From contig JAIXMG010000006.1 in assembly GCA_025201345.1 (NCBI GenBank), positions 62,001-126,000 of the forward strand: 64,000 bases of DNA. Reading direction: 5' to 3'. Source of the stretch: Thamnidium elegans. Lineage: Eukaryota > Mucoromycota > Mucoromycetes > Mucorales > Mucoraceae. Below, piece after piece: positions 58,975 through 64,000 of this stretch; the first letter of the stretch is position 1; every line of letters starts with the position of its first letter. Under the pieces are notes generated by a model that worked only from the letters and a program-made list of their open reading frames with translations, had not been told where the DNA came from and did not search any database. The position numbers and the translations under genes were made by a program.

Positions 58975-60459
58975 ATGGATTCTCTTGACTTAAAGTTGCC
59001 GGGATACATGGTCTACTGTGTGATCATTGCCTGTCTTGGTTCTTTTAGTAACGGTTGGGTCATTGGCTCCGCTAACGTTCCTGGAGAAGTTACTCATGCC
59101 TGTGCTAATGGTATGGCCCATGTTGCTAACAGTGCTTTCCCCGATTGTCTTCCTATGAACGATGCCCTCTGGGGTTTTGCTGTTTCCTCTTTCTGTGTTG
59201 GTGGTTTAATCGGTAGTCTCTTTGGTGGAACTATCCAAACCAAGTACGGTCGTAAGAAGACCATTATCTTCAACAATCTCGGCTGGATTATTGGTGCCAT
59301 CTTAATTGGTGCTTCTGTTTCTCCTGCTATGTTTATTATCGGTCGTATCTTCTGTGGTCTTTCTTGCGGTCTTGGTTCTCTTTCTACTCCTACCTACGTT
59401 GGTGAAATCTCTACTGTCAAGGCTCGTGGTACTATGGGTACTTGTAACCAATTCGCTATCGTTATTGGTATCTTGCTTGCTTCTGTTGTTGGTCTTCCTC
59501 TTGCCTACGTTCCTCTTTGGAGAATTAACTATGCTATTGTTGCCATCCCCGCTATTGCTCAATTCTTCTTAATGGCCGGTTGCGTTGAATCTCCTCGTTA
59601 CCTCATCTCTCAAAACCGTCTTGAAGAAGCTCGTGCTAACCTCCAAAGACTTCGTCCCGGAGCCAACATTGAACGTGAATTCTTTGAACAAGTTGAAGGT
59701 ATCCTTGGTACTTCTGCTGCTCGTGCCATCACTAACGCCAACAACATGGACAAGATCGAAGAAAAGGACTTTGATAGCACCAAGCTTGAAGATGGTGTTC
59801 AAGAAGGTGATGATGCTATGCATGCTTCCTTAAACATGATTCAAATCTTCCAAGATCCTCTTATCCGCAAGATTGCCATCACTGTTATCTTACTTCACGT
59901 TATTCAACAATTGATTGGTATGAACGCTGTCATGTACTACTCCACTACCATCTTCAACATGTCCTTCGATGCTGATATGTCCAAGTATATGGCTATTGTT
60001 ACAACCGTCGTTAACTTTGTCTCTACCATCATCTCCTTGATTTTGATTGATCGTATGGGTCGTCGTCCTTTGCTTTTGATTGCTGAAGCTGGTGCTTGTA
60101 TCTTCTCTGTTCTTTTGATCATTGGTTATGTTTATAGCATTGGTGCTCTCTTAATTGTTGCTGTCTTTGGTTATGTTCTTTCATTTGCTATTGGTGTCGG
60201 ACCTATTCCTTGGATGATTACCTCTGAAATGTCTCCTGTTTACGCTTCCTCTGCTGTTGGTTCCGTTGCTACTGCAGTCAACTGGGCAATGAATTTCTTG
60301 ATTGGTCAATGTTTCCCTGTTATCTTTGCTAAAATCCAAGGTTATTCATTTGCCATCTTTGCTGCTATTGCCGCTTTAGCTTTTGTTTTCACTTGGTTAA
60401 GAGTTCCCGAAACTAAGAACCGCTCCATTGAAGCTATCGTCAAGTCTTTCGAAACTTAA
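58975..60459 (+). CDS. Hexose transporter, MFS sugar porter family
   Basis: An intronless 494-residue protein with 12 predicted transmembrane helices. Sugar porter motifs: KYGRKKT after TM2, RIFCGLSCGLGSLSTPTYVG, VESPRYLISQNRLEEA after TM6, QQLIGMNAVMYYSTTIF in TM7, DRMGRRPLLLIAEAG after TM8, GPIPWMITSEMSP in TM10 and VPETKNRSIEAI at the end. Members carry hexoses across the plasma membrane. Codon usage is strongly biased to C/T-ending codons such as GGT, GCT, CTT and ATC, unlike neighbouring genes, suggesting high expression. Start ATG 58975 follows an A-rich leader. Confidence 0.96.
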   Translation: MDSLDLKLPGYMVYCVIIACLGSFSNGWVIGSANVPGEVTHACANGMAHVANSAFPDCLPMNDALWGFAVSSFCVGGLIGSLFGGTIQTKYGRKKTIIFNNLGWIIGAILIGASVSPAMFIIGRIFCGLSCGLGSLSTPTYVGEISTVKARGTMGTCNQFAIVIGILLASVVGLPLAYVPLWRINYAIVAIPAIAQFFLMAGCVESPRYLISQNRLEEARANLQRLRPGANIEREFFEQVEGILGTSAARAITNANNMDKIEEKDFDSTKLEDGVQEGDDAMHASLNMIQIFQDPLIRKIAITVILLHVIQQLIGMNAVMYYSTTIFNMSFDADMSKYMAIVTTVVNFVSTIISLILIDRMGRRPLLLIAEAGACIFSVLLIIGYVYSIGALLIVAVFGYVLSFAIGVGPIPWMITSEMSPVYASSAVGSVATAVNWAMNFLIGQCFPVIFAKIQGYSFAIFAAIAALAFVFTWLRVPETKNRSIEAIVKSFET

Positions 60460-60756
60460 AAAGAGACTTATTTTATCCCCCCTCTCAAGAAACATTTTCC
60501 TTTTTTTTTACAACTTAGTTTTTTCTTTACATAATTTTAATTTTTCTCTAGCATTTTTTTTTTGTATATTTTTTTCGTAATATATTATACTTTTTTATTA
60601 TTACACCCCCTTTCCTCTCATTTTTTTGAACGTTGATCGTTCAAAATATTATATCTTATAAAATAAAAAAAATTTAAAAAATATTTCTTTTTTTTTATTT
60701 ATTCATTACAGTACTTTCTCCCCAAAAAATATTTAAAAATACTTTTTTCCAGTTTT
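60460..60756. terminator. Convergent 3' flanks with a hairpin
   Basis: Between the stops of the convergent transporter and MIOX genes. TTGAACGTTGATCGTTCAA at 60627-60645 is an inverted repeat (7-bp stem plus flanking T/A) amid poly-T and poly-A tracts. Could contribute to 3'-end formation. Confidence 0.35.
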
Positions 60757-61721
60757 TTACCATTTGATTTTGTCGGGAAAAAATTCTTCTATCAATTCTT
60801 TGTAATACGGTTTTAATGAAATAATATTTGGTTCATCCTCAGCCTTAGAATAAAGATCATATTGGTTGAAAATTTTAACCCAACGCATCATTTCAATATC
60901 ATGTGCGTTTAACAACCAAGCATATTCACCGTCTGTGTGACAAGAATAAAAAGAGTGATGACGAATGATATATAGAGCTTGAGGAGGTAAATAAGCTTTA
61001 CATACTTGATAAAAGTATTCATCATGTCCGTAACTAAGATGTACTTGATCTAACCCACAATGAGGAGAGTAAATACCATACTTTGTAGAGTAAACCGGGT
61101 CATTATAATCTGCGTTTGCTTTCAAGTACTTTGAATAAACAATTTTTTTAGAGAATTGACAACCGACAGGAAAGGTATCCCCAACAACCTTTTGATAAAA
61201 TCGAGTGTGTTACGTTAGTAAAAAAAAAAAAATTCTGTCTCAGTTCTTTAAAAAAAAAAATGACTTACTGTCCATTGTGGTTCGCCTAGAAAAAATAAAT
61301 ATTTTCCAAGATCATGAATCAAAGCCGTAAGAATCATCCACCGTGGTTGGCCATCTTTTCTAGCTGCTTCTGCTGATTGGAGCGAATGAACAATTTGAGA
61401 CATTTGCGTATCAGGATCAGATTCATCCACCAACGTATTTAAAAGTTCCAAAGCTTCCCAAATACCCATTTCAGCATGATTTAACTGACCATAAAGTGCC
61501 TTCTTTTGCAATACATGTTCCAACGTTTGCTTTTCATGGTTTTCTTTATAGAACGCTGCTACCAGAGGTTGTTCTTCATCTGCTGCTTCATAATCACGAA
61601 AAGCAGCTGTTTCTTTATCTGATTTGTTGGTTCCGTATTTTGTCTTGATATAACCTTCCCATGCTTCCGCAACTTTAACTGCTTCGGATAGTTGGTGTGG
61701 TGTGGTTGTAATAACTCTCAT
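60757..61721 (-). CDS. MIOX: Myo-inositol oxygenase
   Basis: Three exons (61721 to about 61268, about 61188-61130, and about 61125-60757), about 320 residues. The HD-domain iron ligands are visible: [50 protein letters not shown] with LSYGHDEY, and [16 protein letters not shown]. It ends [19 protein letters not shown]. The di-iron enzyme opens myo-inositol to D-glucuronate. The N-terminal part ([44 protein letters not shown]) is also typical. Expected cytosolic. Convergent with the hexose transporter and divergent from CDC50 with a 529-bp shared upstream region. Confidence 0.95.
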
Positions 61722-62250
61722 TTTTAGCTGTAAAAAAAGAAAGAAACGAAAACGAAATAAATGTATACAGAAAGTTTTTTCGCTTTATATTTTGGCGTTT
61801 GATATATTTTTTTCTCACGTTTGTGTATAAACAATATAGATCGATTGATCTAAACTAGCTGATACAAACGCGCTCCTTTATATACTTATCAAAACAAATA
61901 CACAAAAACTTATTGCGTAGTAACTAATATATTTTTTTGAAGCTAAAAAAGCAAGTTCTTTATAAGAATACATACTTTGATCACTTGCTTTTTTTTTTTA
62001 AAAAAAAAGATCTGCATCACTATTTACATTGTGTGCTACAAAAAAAAAAAAAAAAAGTCATCCTTTTTTAATTTCAAAAAAGACATTTTTTGTGTGTGAC
62101 AAACCTTTAAGCTAACAACAATGTAATTTCATTCTCTCTTCTGTCGATCGTTGTCGTGACTACCAATACCGGTGTTTCAACACTTTTTTTTTTCCAAGTC
62201 GTTAAACAAAGAAATTCTGTTTTCTTAGCCTTTTTTTATTTTTATTTGTA
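61722..62250. promoter_or_regulatory. Divergent promoter region of MIOX and the CDC50-like gene
   Basis: 529 bp. T and A tracts, a TATATACTTA element near 61879 and a T10A8 palindrome at 61990-62008. No ORF. Confidence 0.4.
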
Positions 62251-63695
62251 ATGACAAAGAAAGAAAAACAAGAAGTTGACGGTGAGCAAGTGCAAAAGTC
62301 CAAAAGACCTATTGGTAAGTAGTATAAAAAACTTATATATATATTTTGTGCAAGACTCATTCAATAATAGATGGCGCATTTCGTCAACAAAGGTTACCTG
62401 CTTGGCAACCAGTTTTGACACCTCGAACCGTGTTACCTACATTATTTATTATCGGTATCTTGTTTTGTCCCGTAGGTGGATTATTATGGTGGAATAGCAA
62501 CAAAGTAAGAGCACCCTGCTTAAAATTTTTCCGCCATGTAACTAATATATTTTATCTATAGGTTGACCAGATAATGATCAATTATTCTCATTGTAAACAA
62601 TACACTGCTCCAGTTTACATGATACCTAATCTTTACGACTATCAATTATCTGATTCATCAATTGATGTTTCTACTTTACAATCACCAGCCTACAGTTACA
62701 AGAACGCAACTAACTTTCTTGACCCCAATTGGGGAAACCCTAATAATTTATCCGTTCCTCGTTGTATCATTGACTTTACAGTACCTACAACAATGAAGGG
62801 TCCCATCTTCATGTACTATAGACTCACTAATTTTTATCAAAACCATAGACAGTACATTAAGAATTTCGATGGTACCCAATTATTAGGTGATGTAGTGTCA
62901 TCTGGCACATTACGAACAAATTGTGACCCTTTGGCATATTCTGATAATGGAAAAGTTATTTATCCATGCGGACTGATAGCCAATTCCTTGTTTAACGGTA
63001 AAATAAAAAAATATATATTAAATTAACAATCACTAATGCACACAAAAATAGATACTGCTTCAAACCTAACTTCAGTTGATGCATCAACAGATACAACATT
63101 CGTTATGAGTACAAATAATATTGCATGGCCAACTGATAAACAAAAATACGGTCCTACAAAGTATCAAACTTCACAGATTGTCCCACCTCCTAATTGGGCA
63201 CTTCGTTACCCAGACGGGCAATATACGGATGAATATCCCCCGCCAGATTTATCTACCATGGAGAGACTTATGGTTTGGATGCACGTGGCTGCCTTGCCTG
63301 ACTTTCGTAAAATATGGGCAAGAAATGATACGCATGATTTACAAGCTGGCAGATGGAGAGTTTCTATTGATATGAGTAAAGTGTATTTTTTTTATTTATT
63401 TTTTCAAAAAAAAAAAAGAAGCTAATTAAAGAAAACTATAGACTTTGATACGCTACAATACGGTGGAACTAAATGGATGGTGTTATCCACAACAACTGCA
63501 TTAGGCGGTCGTAACCCATACTTGGGTATTGCATTTATGTCTATTGGTGGTCTCTGTATCTTGCTTGGTTTATTATTTACACTTCGACACTGTATTAGAC
63601 CCCGGAAACTAGGTGATGAGTCTTACTTATCTTGGAACCAACCTGGTGGTGGTTTACCAAAGAACAAACGTGCTGCTCATCTTCATAATGAATAG
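62251..63695 (+). CDS. CDC50/LEM3 family P4-ATPase (flippase) subunit
   Basis: About five exons starting MTKKEKQEVDGEQ. Exon 2 gives AFRQQRLPAWQPVLTPRTVL, then TM1 (TLFIIGILFCPVGGLLWW). The ectodomain contains CIIDFTVPTTMKGPIFMYYR, LTNFYQNHRQYIKNFDG, CDPLAYSDNGKVIYPCGLIA with NSLFND, and ERLMVWMHVAALPDFRKIWA with N-glycosylation sites. TM2 is YLGIAFMSIGGLCILLGLLF. The Cys pairs and the YxxLTNFYQNHRRY-type motif define the family. These proteins are needed for folding, ER exit and activity of type IV P-ATPases that flip aminophospholipids. Total length about 370 is normal. End at 63695. Confidence 0.95.
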
Positions 63696-63779
63696 TCACG
63701 GTATCATTTAACTAATAAAAATAAAATAAAAATTCCACACACACACTCTCTTTTTTTCTTTTTCATCATAAATAATAAA

Positions 63780-64000
63780 ATGAAGACCTCATTAGGTTTG
63801 GCTCTTGTATTTTATTCTGCTGGTGCTCTTGCGCTTCAATCATATTGTCAACCTGGTTTCAAACCTATTGAAAGTACGGATTTGAAGTTAGATTTAGGAC
63901 CTCTCAACAAGTAAGTATACATATATCCTCTTTCACTTTTACCTAACACGAAAAAAAAAAAAAGAGAGTTTGTTCTTTTTAGAAATACCACTACACCACC
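63780..64000 (+). CDS. Secretory-pathway protein, 3' partial
   Basis: ATG at 63780 opens a signal peptide (MKTSLGLALVFYSAGALAL), then QSYCQPGFKPIESTDLKLDL, GPLNK, and after an intron (GTAAGT 63911 to TAG 63983) NTTTPP at the window end. The Cys plus LDLGPLNK-like start recalls Atg27-type type I membrane proteins (DLSPL-type beginning), but too little is visible to decide. Confidence 0.5.

Noticed and set aside
59094..60122. Several ORFs on both strands inside the hexose transporter
   Set aside because: Shadows of a highly biased coding sequence; no independent features.

Overview
This window reads as nuclear DNA of an early-diverging fungus, most likely a Mucoromycota/Mucorales species. It is AT-rich, most genes carry several short introns (about 45-110 nt) with GTAAGT-like donors and TAG/CAG acceptors, homopolymer A/T tracts are very frequent, and the repeats include an orphan family that I associate from memory with Mucorales. 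I see no tRNA, rRNA, CRISPR array or bacterial-type operon.

Layout. 1-7.2 kb is ordinary gene space: the 3' part of a DDB1/CPSF-A superfamily protein, an Old Yellow Enzyme, a ribose-5-phosphate isomerase-like gene and a divergently transcribed FAM210-like mitochondrial protein. 7.5-11 kb is accessory: an orphan exon, a pseudogene, and a multi-exon orphan gene broken by a TIR-bearing insertion that carries the 3' end of a LINE reverse transcriptase. 11.3-19.2 kb holds an F-box/WD40 gene, a disordered Trp-motif protein, a small spliced orphan and a secreted GDSL esterase. 19.5-21.4 kb is repeat-rich. 21.6-36.9 kb is gene-dense: long-chain acyl-CoA synthetase, a divergent HSPA12-like Hsp70, a multi-pass membrane protein, dolichol-phosphate mannose synthase, a small orphan and RAB3GAP1. 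37-45 kb holds a Cys-rich tail-anchored protein, a TnpB/Fanzor-like relic, a Kelch-repeat single-pass receptor-like protein and a polytopic membrane protein. 45.2-55.5 kb is mainly a graveyard of mobile and orphan-family relics (DD35E transposase, long-TIR elements, a TA-flanked MITE, Hsp70 fragments, a 220-bp inverted repeat) interrupted only by the V-ATPase subunit F gene. 55.5-59 kb is empty AT-rich DNA. 59-64 kb holds a hexose transporter, myo-inositol oxygenase, a CDC50/LEM3 flippase subunit and the start of a secretory-pathway protein.

Functionally the intact genes are housekeeping and membrane/lipid or carbohydrate functions: acyl-CoA synthesis, dolichol mannose donor, vacuolar acidification, flippase chaperone, Rab GEF/GAP, sugar uptake and inositol catabolism. 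There is no operon-like coupling. The most interesting material is the relic biology: the same orphan and MITE families recur across the window in differently broken states, and several enzymes (OYE, RPI, Hsp70) have substituted signature residues.
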